A stretch of 34,603 nucleotides of DNA. It comes from an uncultured Flavobacteriales bacterium (GTDB lineage: Bacteria; Bacteroidota; Bacteroidia; Palsa-965). Location: the NCBI GenBank assembly GCA_937974275.1, contig CALJIF010000036.1, forward strand, positions 1 to 34,603. The letters are read 5' to 3'. The notes beneath the pieces are model-generated. The model was not told the origin of the DNA, made no database searches, and saw only the letters and a program-made list of their open reading frames with translations. Positions 23,020-31,719 of the stretch are shown here, one piece after another. Each line of letters opens with the position of its first letter. Positions within the stretch are counted from its first letter, which is position 1. Made by a program: the position numbers and the translations under genes.

Positions 23020-23952
23020 TTAGTTGTCTGTTCTGCCTGCCAATAAATACAGCACGGCCATACGCACCGCAACTCCATTTTCTACCTGATCCAGAATAAT
23101 GCTTTGAGGGGAATCCGCTACTTCGGAAGTAATTTCAACTCCGCGATTAATCGGCCCCGGATGCATAATGACAATTTCTTTACCGATCGATTTCAGCAAC
23201 GGCATGTCAAGCCCGTATTGCATGGTGTATTCACGAAGAGAAGGGAAGTATTTGATATCCTGGCGCTCCAGTTGAATGCGCAGCATATTGGCTACATCGC
23301 ACCATTCGAGCGCCTTTCGTAAATCAAATTCCACTTTTACTCCCAAATCTCCGATGTAACGAGGCATCAATGTTCTGGGACCACACACCATCACCTCTGC
23401 ACCTAATTTTTGAAGACAAAAAATATTACTCAATGCCACACGCGAATGCAGAATATCACCCACAATCACCACCTTTTTCCCGCGAACACTTCCCAATCGG
23501 GATTGAATAGAAAACGCATCCAGCAAGGCTTGTGTTGGATGTTCGTGCGCACCGTCTCCCGCATTTACAATTTTTGCATCAATATGATTCGCCAGAAATA
23601 CACACGCTCCCGGATTGGGATGGCGCATCACCACCATATCCACTTTCATGGCTAAGATGTTGTTTACCGTATCAATCAGCGTTTCGCCTTTCTTTACGGA
23701 CGACTGTGCCGCAGAGAAATTAATCGTATCCGCAGAAAGTCGTTTTTCCGCGAGTTCAAATGAAATCCTTGTACGAGTAGAGTTTTCGAAGAAGAGATTG
23801 GCAATCGTGATATCGCGCAGTGAAGGAACTTTCTTGATTGGTCGGTTAATGACATCTCTGAATTGCTCGGCGGTAGATAAAATAAGCTCGATGTCTTCGG
23901 TAGTTAATGATTTTATACCGAGTAAATGTTTGACACTGAGCTTCTTTTTCAT
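23020..23952 (-). CDS. pyrB: Aspartate carbamoyltransferase catalytic subunit
   Basis: A 310-residue PyrB, which joins carbamoyl phosphate and aspartate in the first committed step of pyrimidine synthesis. The carbamoyl-phosphate loop is FFENSTRTRISFELAEKRL (54-72). HPTQALLDAF (138-147) and HPGPINRGVEI near the C-terminus are also diagnostic. Length is normal. It begins 4 bases after the pyrR stop, so the two form an operon. No regulatory subunit pyrI is present in the window. Confidence 0.97.
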   Translation of the reverse strand: MKKKLSVKHLLGIKSLTTEDIELILSTAEQFRDVINRPIKKVPSLRDITIANLFFENSTRTRISFELAEKRLSADTINFSAAQSSVKKGETLIDTVNNILAMKVDMVVMRHPNPGACVFLANHIDAKIVNAGDGAHEHPTQALLDAFSIQSRLGSVRGKKVVIVGDILHSRVALSNIFCLQKLGAEVMVCGPRTLMPRYIGDLGVKVEFDLRKALEWCDVANMLRIQLERQDIKYFPSLREYTMQYGLDMPLLKSIGKEIVIMHPGPINRGVEITSEVADSPQSIILDQVENGVAVRMAVLYLLAGRTDN

Positions 23953-23956
23953 AGCA

Positions 23957-24490
23957 CTATTGCGTTAATAACCAAACCTTGTCTTCACCTTCAGTTTCTT
24001 TCCAGTTCACGATAACACGCTCGCTGGCAACAGTATCCACACGCTTCCCAACGTATTTTGCTTGTATTGGAACATGGCGACTGAATCGACGATCAATCAA
24101 CACCAGCAATTCTACATCTGTGGGACGACCAAAAGCCAACATGGCATCTAATCCCGCACGAATGGTACGTCCTGTGAAAAGTACATCGTCAATGAGGACA
24201 ACGTTTTTATCTTCAATAATAAAATCAATGCTGGTGGTGTTGGGTACTAAATCTTTCTTCCGGAAATCATCACGATAAAAAGTGACATCAAGTTCCCCCA
24301 ATTTAATATCATCCACACCCAAAATTTGTTGCAACTCCTTATGAATGCGGCGCGCCATGTAAATTCCCCGGGGTTGTAAACCCAGAATTACTGTTTCTCT
24401 GAAAGTATCGTGAACTTCAATTAACTCGTGGCAAAGACGCTTAATGGTAATGTCGAGTTGTTGAGGATTCAGAATCAGCCTTGGCGTCAT
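23957..24490 (-). CDS. pyrR: PyrR-type uracil phosphoribosyltransferase / pyr regulator
   Basis: A 177-residue PyrR. In Gram-positive bacteria PyrR attenuates pyr operons by binding leader RNA, and it also has uracil phosphoribosyltransferase activity. The PRPP-binding loop is VVLIDDVLFTGRTIRAGLDA (97-116), and LGLQPRGIYMARRI (37-50) is also conserved. It is directly upstream of pyrB. The 10 bases between its -7 box and its ATG leave no room for an attenuator before it, so regulation here may differ or PyrR may act only as an enzyme. Confidence 0.93.
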   Translation of the reverse strand: MTPRLILNPQQLDITIKRLCHELIEVHDTFRETVILGLQPRGIYMARRIHKELQQILGVDDIKLGELDVTFYRDDFRKKDLVPNTTSIDFIIEDKNVVLIDDVLFTGRTIRAGLDAMLAFGRPTDVELLVLIDRRFSRHVPIQAKYVGKRVDTVASERVIVNWKETEGEDKVWLLTQ

Positions 24491-24500
24491 ATCTGAGCGT

Positions 24501-24508
24501 CAAAGTTA
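24501..24508 (-). promoter_or_regulatory. -7 promoter element TAACTTTG for pyrRB
   Basis: Exact TAnnTTTG match, 10 bases before ATG 24490 on the minus strand. Confidence 0.6.
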
Positions 24509-24569
24509 AACAAATCTGCTTAAGGTGAAAGTAGAAGTTCATTTAGTTATTGACAAGAAATCCTAAGGA

Positions 24570-25262
24570 TTATCTCAAACGTTCGCCGGTAAAGCGATCC
24601 AGCTTAATCGTATCTCTGCGCTCTTTACGTCCGCGAATGGGCAAATCCACAAAATGAACTTCCTTTTCATACACCAACGGTACGTCGAACTTGTGAAAGC
24701 GCTTTTTTATGGGCTCATATAAACTGTCTGCCTTCCAAACGTAAGTTCCTTCCAGCATGTTCATCTTGCCAACCAAACCCAAAGCAGTAACATATGCATA
24801 AACGGAATCCACCACCGGAGGTCCAGGATTTGGACCGTGATATTTTATTTTCCATTCAGGTTGCGTCGATCCGTTATTATACAAGGCAAAATAGGTGTTC
24901 ACGCCCAAATGATCTGTTTCCTGCCAAACCACGTAATGTTGCTGATTCAACGGATAAATAAACAAACGATCCACCATGAATTCAGCACGAATATCCAGTA
25001 CCGGAATTAAGGATTTTGTTGTACTATCATTACGAACAATTTTGCCTTTATAAGAAGCCACATATTGATTGCCATTGATGACAACATATCCATCTTCATA
25101 AGGTGTTGTGGCTTTTCGACTGAACTCGTACATCTTCGGTAAATTCAGCGACTTGGGAAGTTCTTTCTTTACGGGTACGCTCACCTTAACCGGCTGTGGT
25201 TGATCTCCACAACTGCTTATCATGATGAATGAAAATACGAATACCGCGCAAAACCGAATCAT
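24570..25262 (-). CDS. Hypothetical lipoprotein
   Basis: A 230-residue lipoprotein of unknown function, with lipobox ISSC (Cys18) followed by GDQPQPVKVS. The mature part shows strand-like segments with conserved-looking aromatic pairs (GYVVINGNQYVASYKGKIV, HYVVWQETDHLGVNTYFALY), suggesting a beta-propeller or sandwich, but no family was recognised. A TATTTTTG box 5 bases before its ATG suggests its own transcript. It may also receive read-through from the carboxypeptidase-regulatory-like gene 24 bases upstream. Confidence 0.75.
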   Translation of the reverse strand: MIRFCAVFVFSFIMISSCGDQPQPVKVSVPVKKELPKSLNLPKMYEFSRKATTPYEDGYVVINGNQYVASYKGKIVRNDSTTKSLIPVLDIRAEFMVDRLFIYPLNQQHYVVWQETDHLGVNTYFALYNNGSTQPEWKIKYHGPNPGPPVVDSVYAYVTALGLVGKMNMLEGTYVWKADSLYEPIKKRFHKFDVPLVYEKEVHFVDLPIRGRKERRDTIKLDRFTGERLR

Positions 25263-25267
25263 GAACG

Positions 25268-25275
25268 CAAAAATA
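25268..25275 (-). promoter_or_regulatory. -7 promoter element TATTTTTG
   Basis: Exact TAnnTTTG match, 5 bases before ATG 25262 on the minus strand. Confidence 0.55.
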
Positions 25276-25286
25276 CGTCAATTGTC

Positions 25287-26027
25287 TTACCGCTGATTAT
25301 CGCGATGAATTTGAGTGGCACCACGATATTGCAGAAAGCGCCCTTTGATGTATACCGCCAACTGATAATCCGTATACGTTTTCAGCATTTCATCAGGAAT
25401 ATTCAAATACGTGATGAATTGTTCAAATTCTTCTTGTTTTAAATCAATAAGACCAACCATCACATACAAATGCAGTAATCCGGTAAGCACTTCCCGCTTC
25501 TTATCCTCATTTTCCAAACGTGCTACCAATGCCCGCGATTTTCCTTCACGACTGAAGCGTTCGTACAAATAAGTTATCGGACTATTCACTGCATCGGCCA
25601 TTCCGTAAGTTGTTGTAGTACGCTGAACACCTAAAGCTTCGCGGGATTTGCGCAACTGTTCCAAATCGGGTGGTGAATAAACCGTAACAGGAGCCAATGC
25701 ATTTACTTTCATTTTCAAATAAACTTTCCTGGTATACGTGGTGATAGCTGTTGATGAGTCTTTGAAACAAAACTTCATCATTTCATATCCGCCCGATGTG
25801 ACAAGAAACGTATCCGTGCGTTCGCCCGAAACGGTAAATTGTGCACCCGGCAAATAGGTATGACCCATTCCTGTGCGCTTGTTCACCACAATAGCAGTAA
25901 GGCTTGTAGTGGAATCGTTGCGATCATATACAAATCCGGTAAACGTAATGCCTGTCGAAGTTTGACCAAAGACAAAACCCGACAACATGATGAGCACGCC
26001 AATGAGTATTACCGCTTTTTTAACCAT
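25287..26027 (-). CDS. Exported protein with carboxypeptidase-regulatory-like N-terminal domain
   Basis: A 246-residue exported protein. After the signal peptide MVKKAVILIGVLIMLSGFVFGQ, residues of about 27-120 look like the CarboxypepD_reg-like beta-sandwich common in Bacteroidota (ITFTGFVYDRNDSTTSLTAI, GAQFTVSG, DTFLVTSGGYEMMKF). Residues 130-246 are mostly helical and charged, with no recognised family (YLYERFSREGKSRALVARLE, EEFEQFITYLNIPDEML). Its start overlaps the upstream gene by 19 bases, suggesting coupled translation with that barrel protein. Confidence 0.75.
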   Translation of the reverse strand: MVKKAVILIGVLIMLSGFVFGQTSTGITFTGFVYDRNDSTTSLTAIVVNKRTGMGHTYLPGAQFTVSGERTDTFLVTSGGYEMMKFCFKDSSTAITTYTRKVYLKMKVNALAPVTVYSPPDLEQLRKSREALGVQRTTTTYGMADAVNSPITYLYERFSREGKSRALVARLENEDKKREVLTGLLHLYVMVGLIDLKQEEFEQFITYLNIPDEMLKTYTDYQLAVYIKGRFLQYRGATQIHRDNQR

Positions 26028-26716
26028 TTGTATGTCCTTCCCGGCATTCCCGAATTGGTCTTGCGCTTGGCGCGTGCGTTTCGCTTTTCCTCAGAAACGA
26101 ATGACGACAACTTATATTGTAAACCGAGCTGAAAACTGGTATCCGAAATACTCAGCAAATCGCCGTTTTCGGAAGTAAATCGCAATTTGAAATCGCCGTA
26201 AACAACAAACGGACCTTTCAGTGCCTGTGTAAAACCGCATCCGATATTGGCTGCAATCCACTGCTGACGTAACACCATGCCGAAGTAATATTTGCTGTTA
26301 TCATTCAAATTCGGTCCCACGTATGTTCCTCTCCAATTCAAATAACTGGCACCGAAAATCGCGCGAAAATACGTATTGCTTTCACCGGCACGCATCACCA
26401 GATTGGTATTCAAGTCAATGTTGTAGGCATGTACGTCATCCAATGCGTAATTGCCGTTGTGTGGAAAATGGTAGATAAAATCACCGGTAATACGAACCCA
26501 TGGGCTTGCGTAATACGCTATACCGCCTACTAATCCCGGACGATAATCCGCACGAATGAGTTTACGGTTATTAATTACGGCATGCGAATAACCTGCTGTG
26601 GCGTACCAGCCGGGTTTAAATACAGCAAGGCTGTTAGGATTTATTCCAACTACCACATCCTGAGCAACACCGGTTCTCAGAATCAACATCAACAGCGTAA
26701 GGGCCAAAAATCGCAT
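26009..26716 (-). CDS. Putative outer-membrane beta-barrel protein
   Basis: A 235-residue exported protein of unknown function. ATG 26716 is preferred over 26752 because it yields the signal peptide MRFLALTLLMLILRTGVAQ and sits 3 bases after TAACTTTA (26720-26727), a one-mismatch -7 box. The mature part alternates short strands rich in Tyr, Gly and Asn (GWYATAGYSHAVINNRKL, RITGDFIYHFPHNGNYALDD, YFRAIFGASYLNW), as in small outer-membrane barrels. The C-terminus is very basic (RNARAKRKTNSG), which is unusual for a barrel end and may lie in the periplasm. Confidence 0.7.
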   Translation of the reverse strand: MRFLALTLLMLILRTGVAQDVVVGINPNSLAVFKPGWYATAGYSHAVINNRKLIRADYRPGLVGGIAYYASPWVRITGDFIYHFPHNGNYALDDVHAYNIDLNTNLVMRAGESNTYFRAIFGASYLNWRGTYVGPNLNDNSKYYFGMVLRQQWIAANIGCGFTQALKGPFVVYGDFKLRFTSENGDLLSISDTSFQLGLQYKLSSFVSEEKRNARAKRKTNSGMPGRTYKWLKKR

Positions 26717-26834
26717 AGGTAAAGTTACGTTTCTTGCTTCCATGTGCAACAATTAACTGTTAAGCGGGTGTATTGATTTGACAAGTGTTAACATTTCGGG
26801 CCATCTGACCGGAATTCGGATTCAAGTCGAAATG

Positions 26835-26850
26835 CACAGAAATTCCTGTG
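26835..26850. promoter_or_regulatory. Inverted repeat CACAG-N6-CTGTG, possible operator
   Basis: CACAG (26835-26839) and CTGTG (26846-26850) are perfect complements separated by AAATTC. The site ends 16 bases before the -7 box of the lipoprotein gene and so covers its expected -33 region, where no good TTG is seen. A regulator site is possible but unproven. Confidence 0.35.
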
Positions 26851-26866
26851 AATTCATAAAAAAAAC

Positions 26867-26874
26867 TATTTTTG
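26867..26874 (+). promoter_or_regulatory. -7 promoter element TATTTTTG
   Basis: Exact TAnnTTTG match, 22 bases before ATG 26897. Confidence 0.55.
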
Positions 26875-26896
26875 TTCATTAACTAAGTAAGCATTT

Positions 26897-27796
26897 ATGA
26901 AAAACCAGTTGAAGCCTTTTGCGCTTTTGCTCCCTGCTGCGGCATTGGTATTCACCATGTCTTCTTGCGGAGGCGATAATAATGACACACCACCTGCTGA
27001 CACATTAGCTGCAGACACTGTGGAAGCTCCGACACAGAACATGGAATTTGCCCGTGTTCCGTCTCCGGCAGAAATGTTCATTTTCATGAAAGGATTGGGA
27101 AGTGCAACCGGCAATGCGGATGTGCTGAACCCTGTGGACAATGAAAAAAATTACGCGAGCAAAAAAGCACAGGCATTGAACTTAGGTGTTTATTCCGCCG
27201 ACTTGCTCTATTGTTCAACGTTTGAAGTGTCCAATAAAGTGGTAGGTTACTTTGGGGTTTGTATGCGCATGGGTGAAAAACTTCAGGTGGCAACAAACCT
27301 TACTGACAAGGATAAAGAACGCATCAACAAGAATACCGGCAACTCCGATTCTTTAATCGCTGTGTCTAACGACTTGTATTTATCTTCCTTCCAGAATTTA
27401 GAGCAAAACGATCGTGGTGCAGATTTGTGCCTCATGTTAGCAGGTGGTTGGGTAGAAAGTCTTCACCTGATGAACACCATGGTTAAAGATTTTGACAAGG
27501 ATAAAGCCGTCGCTGTTAAAGTAGCTGAGCAGAAAATGTCGTTAAGTAATTTGGTGGAATACATGACGCAATATGAAAGTAATGCGGATGTGGCATCAGT
27601 TTTGCAACAGCTCAACGGGTTGAAAACATTGTTTGACGGTTTGACACAAAATGCAGCAACCGGTGGTATGAAAACCAACGACAAAGGCAAGAAAGTGTTA
27701 GGCGGTGGTTCACAAATCGACATCACTAAAGATCAGTTCAATGCGATCAGCGCCAAGACAAAAGAAATTCGTGATTCATTTATTAACGCGCAGTAA
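26897..27796 (+). CDS. Helical lipoprotein of unknown function
   Basis: A 299-residue lipoprotein with lipobox MSSC (Cys24), followed by an acidic, Asp/Thr-rich spacer of about 25 residues. The rest looks mainly helical: NLGVYSADLLYCSTFE, SSFQNLEQNDRGADLCLMLA, GGWVESLHLMNTMV and a C-terminal ISAKTKEIRDSFINAQ. No family name was recognised. It is followed after 26 bases by a small exported protein, and the pair ends at a terminator at 28317, so they probably form a two-gene unit. Confidence 0.78.
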   Translation: MKNQLKPFALLLPAAALVFTMSSCGGDNNDTPPADTLAADTVEAPTQNMEFARVPSPAEMFIFMKGLGSATGNADVLNPVDNEKNYASKKAQALNLGVYSADLLYCSTFEVSNKVVGYFGVCMRMGEKLQVATNLTDKDKERINKNTGNSDSLIAVSNDLYLSSFQNLEQNDRGADLCLMLAGGWVESLHLMNTMVKDFDKDKAVAVKVAEQKMSLSNLVEYMTQYESNADVASVLQQLNGLKTLFDGLTQNAATGGMKTNDKGKKVLGGGSQIDITKDQFNAISAKTKEIRDSFINAQ

Positions 27797-27822
27797 TAAC
27801 AAATAATAAACCCTCAGGAACT

Positions 27823-28296
27823 ATGAAAAAAGTGATCTCCGGTTTGATGATGTTGGCAATGATCAGCTTGCATCTTCCGCTTAATTCTCAGGCACCTTGC
27901 GTGATGTTTCACCGCACCAGCTGCGGCAGTATGGCTTCCGAAGAAGGATTTATGTACAACTCACAATCCAAGAGCGGTTTATTTGCTCCGGGAACAACTT
28001 CTAAATTGAAGTGTATATTTTATTCCGGTTTGGATTATTCTATCACGATTTGTGCTGATAAACTTTTAGGTGATGGCATTCAGTTTACTTTAACTGATGC
28101 AGCTTCAGGCGAATTGTTGTATGACAACGCTACGGACAACAAAATTCCTCACATGGAGTTTTCTTGCGAAACCACACGTAACATGGTAATCACGGTTACA
28201 GTTCCGGGCGCAGGAATCAAAAAAGGTAAGTCTGCTGATGGTGGATGTTTAGGAATTCTGATCGAACAGAAGAAAACACCAAAAGTTGGTTTCTAA
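27823..28296 (+). CDS. Small exported protein with cysteine-containing beta domain
   Basis: A 157-residue protein of unknown function. The signal peptide MKKVISGLMMLAMISLHLPLNSQA is followed by a compact, probably beta-sandwich domain. Its cysteines, in APCVMFHRTSCG, KCIFYSGLDYSITICAD, EFSCETTR and GGCLGI, could form disulfides in the periplasm or outside. It is the second gene after the helical lipoprotein and may work with it. Confidence 0.72.
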   Translation: MKKVISGLMMLAMISLHLPLNSQAPCVMFHRTSCGSMASEEGFMYNSQSKSGLFAPGTTSKLKCIFYSGLDYSITICADKLLGDGIQFTLTDAASGELLYDNATDNKIPHMEFSCETTRNMVITVTVPGAGIKKGKSADGGCLGILIEQKKTPKVGF

Positions 28297-28316
28297 TCTT
28301 ATGTGTTAAAATACAG

Positions 28317-28344
28317 AGCCCTCGCAAAAATGCGGGGGCTTTTT
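28317..28344 (+). terminator. Rho-independent terminator
   Basis: AGCCCTCGCA and TGCGGGGGCT pair (one G-T wobble) around a four-base A loop, followed by a T-run. Confidence 0.88.
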
Positions 28345-28376
28345 GTTTTCTTTGCTTTCCTTAATTCCTTAACACT

Positions 28377-31300
28377 ATGAAAAAATTAATTGGCGGTGCA
28401 GGCATTGCAATTGCTGTTGTTGTGCTTTTAGCTGCAGGTGACGACAAAAAGAAAAAATGGGACGTCAACAATCCTCCCGGGGAATACAAAGAAGTTTCAA
28501 TTACCGTAAACGAAGGAACATGGATGAATCTGGATGTTAGTCCGGATGGAAAAACCATAGCTTTCGATTTGCTGGGAGATATTTATACCATTCCGATTTC
28601 CGGTGGTACTGCAACGCCAATAATTACCGGTCATGCGTGGCAGGTGCAGCCGCGCTTTAGCCCCGATGGAAAGAAGATACTTTTCACAAGCGATGAAGGT
28701 GGCGGTGATAATATCTGGATGATGGATGCAGATGGGAAAAATGCAAAGCAAATCACCACGGAAAAATTTCGTTTGCTGAACAATGCCACATGGATGCCGG
28801 ACGGACAGTATTTCATTGCCCGTAAACACTTCACCTCTACCCGCTCTTTAGGTGCAGGTGAAATGTGGATGTATCACATTACAGGTGGCGAAGGAATTCA
28901 ATTAACAAAAAGAAAGAATTCGCAACAGGACGTGAATGAACCAACCGTTGCTCCTGATGGCAGTGCATTGTACTTCAGCGAAGACATGTATCCGGGTGGA
29001 TATTTTCAGTACAACAAAGATCCGAACAGCCAAATTTTTGTGGTGCGTCGCTATGATTTAAAAACAGGAGAACTGGAAAATATTACCGGTGGTCCGGGAA
29101 GTGCGTGTCGTCCTCAAATTTCGCGCGATGGCAAACATCTCGCATTCGTTCGTCGTGTGCGGGAACAATCGGTTTTGTTTTTGCGTGATATGGCAACCGG
29201 TGAAGAATGGCCCATTTTTGACGGCTTAGCGAAAGATCAAATGGAAGCATGGACCATTTTCGGTTCATACACCGGATTCAACTGGACGCCTGATAACAAA
29301 CATATTGTCATCTGGGCGAAAGGTAAGTTGAAGAAAATTGAAGTGGCTTCGCAAAAAGTAGAAGATGTTCCGTTTACGGTAAACAGCAAGCACCGTATCT
29401 ACAAAGCATTGCGCTTTAAACAAGATGTCGCTCCCGAGAAGTTTACTGCAAAAATGATTCGTCATGCTGTTACATCTCCTGATGGAAAAACACTCGTTTT
29501 CAATGCAGCCGGATTCTTGTACAAAAAGTCATTACCTAACGGAACACCTGAACGTTTAACATCAGGAACTGATTTCGAATTCGAACCAGCATTCAATAAA
29601 GACGGCAGCAAACTGACTTTCGTTTCATGGAATGATGAATTAACGGGAGCTGTGATGGTAATTGACATGAAAGTGGCAAAAGCAAAACCTGTAAAAGTCA
29701 CACAGGAAAAAGGAATTTTCCGCACACCTTCATTCTCTCCCGACAGCAAGACAATTGCATTTTGGAAAGAAGAAGGAAACGATCATCAGGGAACAGCGTT
29801 TTCGGTAAAGCCGGGTATTTATACAGTTCCTGCTACGGGTGGTGCTGCAACATTCCACTTTAACAATTATGCACAACGCCCGATGTTTAGTGCTGACGGT
29901 AAAGAGTTACTGTATTATGTGGATGCCGGCGAAAAGACCTTGAATGCATTTCATCTGGAACAAAAATCACATCGTACGATTGCATCATCGCAATACGCCT
30001 GGGAAATATTACCAAGTCCCGATAACAAGTGGATTGCATTCCGCGAACTGTTCAAAGTATATGTGTGTGCTTTCCCGACAACAGGTAAAACTTTGGAGCT
30101 AAGTAAAGATATGGGACAAGTTCCCGTTGCTTGTGTAACTAAAGATGCGGGACAAAGTGTGCATTGGAGCAGCGACAGCAAACAGCTGAACTGGACCATG
30201 GGCGAAAAATATTTCTCGCGTACCATTCAACACACCTTCGAATTCGTTCCGGGTGCTCCGGATTCGTTACCGGGACTCGATTCTGTGGGAATCAGCATCA
30301 ATTTGCAACTGACCACAGATCGTCCGAAAGGTGTAATAGCGATGACTAATGCGCGCATCATTACCGTGAACAAAAACAATGAAGTAATTGAGAACGGAGT
30401 TGTTGTCGTAACCGATAATAGAATTACTGCTGTTGGAAAAACAGGTGAAGTACAGATTCCTGCGAACGCAAAAGTGATTGACTGCGCAGGAAAAACAATT
30501 ATGCCGGGCATAGTTGATGTGCATGCGCATTTGGGAACTTTCCGTCACGGCATCAGTCCGCAAAAGCAATGGAGTTATTACACCAACCTAGCTTATGGAG
30601 TAACTACCACACACGATCCGTCGTCGAACACCGAAATGGTTTTCTCGCAAAGCGAAATGGTGAAGGCCGGTCACATGGTTGGACCTCGTGTATACTCTAC
30701 CGGATGGATTTTGTACGGAGCTGAAGCTGAGTTTAAAGCCGTAATCAATAATTATGACGACGCCAAAACAGCAGTATTCCGTAATCAAAGTACGGGAGCA
30801 TTTAGCGTAAAAAGTTACAATCAACCGCGTCGTGATCAGCGACAACAAGTGATTCATGCTGCGCGCAATCTCAATATGATGGTGGTTCCTGAAGGTGGAT
30901 CCTTCTTCTATCACAACATGACGCAGATTCTTGATGGACATACTGGTATTGAACACAACATTCCGATCGCACCTGTTTATGATGATGTCATCAAGTTATG
31001 GAGTGCATCAGAAACCGGTTATACGCCAACACTTATTGTTGCATACGGTGCCGTAAACGGAGAAAATTATTTTTACCAGAAGAACAATGTTTGGGAAGAT
31101 GAGAAGTTGCTTCGCTTCTACCCTCGCGGAATGATTGATTCCCGCGCACGTCATCGTACCATGATTCCGGACAATGAATATCAGAATGGTCATATGCTGA
31201 TTGCACAATCATGTAAAAAATTGTCTGATGCCGGCGTTAAGGTGAATCTTGGTGCACACGGACAAATTCAGGGCATAGGCGCTCATTGGGAGTTGTGGAT

Positions 31301-31646
31301 GTTAGCACAAGGTGGTATGAGTCCGCTGGAAGCCATTCGTTGTGCAACGATGAACGGTGCTTGGTACATTGGACTGGATCACGATCTGGGATCTATCGAA
31401 AACGGTAAGTTGGCAGACATCATTGTTCTGGATAAAAACCCGTTGGAGGATATTAAGAACACCAACAGCGTGCGTTACACCATGATGAACGGTCGTTTGT
31501 TTGATGCCGAAAACATGAATGAAGTGGGCAATTACGACAAGAAGCGTACAAAATTCTGGTGGGAAAGTGCGCGTTACAATGCGAATTACAAATTCCACGA
31601 GGAAACCCATTCATTTATGCACGATTATTGCGAAATGGATGATTAA
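28377..31646 (+). CDS. Exported amidohydrolase with N-terminal TolB/PD40-type beta-propeller
   Basis: A 1089-residue protein. A hydrophobic N-terminus (residues 3-20) is followed by a long propeller region with repeats such as VSPDGKTIAFD, FSPDGKKILFTSD and FSPDSKTIAFWKEEG up to about residue 620. The C-terminal third is an amidohydrolase. It opens with TNARIITVNKNNEVIENGVV, has the metal pair HAH (716 and 718) in MPGIVDVHAHLG, a candidate carboxylated Lys in GAFSVKSYNQP, further His in GHTGIEHN and GAHGQIQGIGAHWE, and ends with IENGKLADIIVLDKNPLEDI. This two-part architecture is known in Bacteroidota. The substrate, possibly a peptide or cyclic amide, is not evident. It is monocistronic between two hairpins. 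Confidence 0.9.
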   Translation: MKKLIGGAGIAIAVVVLLAAGDDKKKKWDVNNPPGEYKEVSITVNEGTWMNLDVSPDGKTIAFDLLGDIYTIPISGGTATPIITGHAWQVQPRFSPDGKKILFTSDEGGGDNIWMMDADGKNAKQITTEKFRLLNNATWMPDGQYFIARKHFTSTRSLGAGEMWMYHITGGEGIQLTKRKNSQQDVNEPTVAPDGSALYFSEDMYPGGYFQYNKDPNSQIFVVRRYDLKTGELENITGGPGSACRPQISRDGKHLAFVRRVREQSVLFLRDMATGEEWPIFDGLAKDQMEAWTIFGSYTGFNWTPDNKHIVIWAKGKLKKIEVASQKVEDVPFTVNSKHRIYKALRFKQDVAPEKFTAKMIRHAVTSPDGKTLVFNAAGFLYKKSLPNGTPERLTSGTDFEFEPAFNKDGSKLTFVSWNDELTGAVMVIDMKVAKAKPVKVTQEKGIFRTPSFSPDSKTIAFWKEEGNDHQGTAFSVKPGIYTVPATGGAATFHFNNYAQRPMFSADGKELLYYVDAGEKTLNAFHLEQKSHRTIASSQYAWEILPSPDNKWIAFRELFKVYVCAFPTTGKTLELSKDMGQVPVACVTKDAGQSVHWSSDSKQLNWTMGEKYFSRTIQHTFEFVPGAPDSLPGLDSVGISINLQLTTDRPKGVIAMTNARIITVNKNNEVIENGVVVVTDNRITAVGKTGEVQIPANAKVIDCAGKTIMPGIVDVHAHLGTFRHGISPQKQWSYYTNLAYGVTTTHDPSSNTEMVFSQSEMVKAGHMVGPRVYSTGWILYGAEAEFKAVINNYDDAKTAVFRNQSTGAFSVKSYNQPRRDQRQQVIHAARNLNMMVVPEGGSFFYHNMTQILDGHTGIEHNIPIAPVYDDVIKLWSASETGYTPTLIVAYGAVNGENYFYQKNNVWEDEKLLRFYPRGMIDSRARHRTMIPDNEYQNGHMLIAQSCKKLSDAGVKVNLGAHGQIQGIGAHWELWMLAQGGMSPLEAIRCATMNGAWYIGLDHDLGSIENGKLADIIVLDKNPLEDIKNTNSVRYTMMNGRLFDAENMNEVGNYDKKRTKFWWESARYNANYKFHEETHSFMHDYCEMDD

Positions 31647-31670
31647 ATCGTTCAAAACTTAATCATTTGC

Positions 31671-31702
31671 AAGGGGACGGTTTCGCAGGAAGTCGTCCCC
31701 TT
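31671..31702 (+). terminator. Hairpin terminator, weak T-run
   Basis: AAGGGGACG (31671-31679) pairs with CGTCCCCTT (31694-31702) across a 14-base loop. The sequence after it, ATTGTAATTT, is only partly T-rich and overlaps the next promoter. Confidence 0.65.
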
Positions 31703-31706
31703 ATTG

Positions 31707-31714
31707 TAATTTCG
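31707..31714 (+). promoter_or_regulatory. -7-like element TAATTTCG
   Basis: One mismatch to TAnnTTTG, 5 bases before ATG 31720, directly after the terminator hairpin. Confidence 0.42.
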
Positions 31715-31719
31715 CAAGT

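Noticed and set aside
23615..23968. 117-residue plus-strand frame opposite pyrB
   Set aside because: Antisense shadow of a highly conserved enzyme gene.
24559..24571. Palindrome AATCC-TAA-GGATT near the start of the pyrR leader
   Set aside because: It overlaps the stop of the neighbouring lipoprotein gene and lies upstream of the pyrR -7 box, so it is not an attenuator; likely chance.
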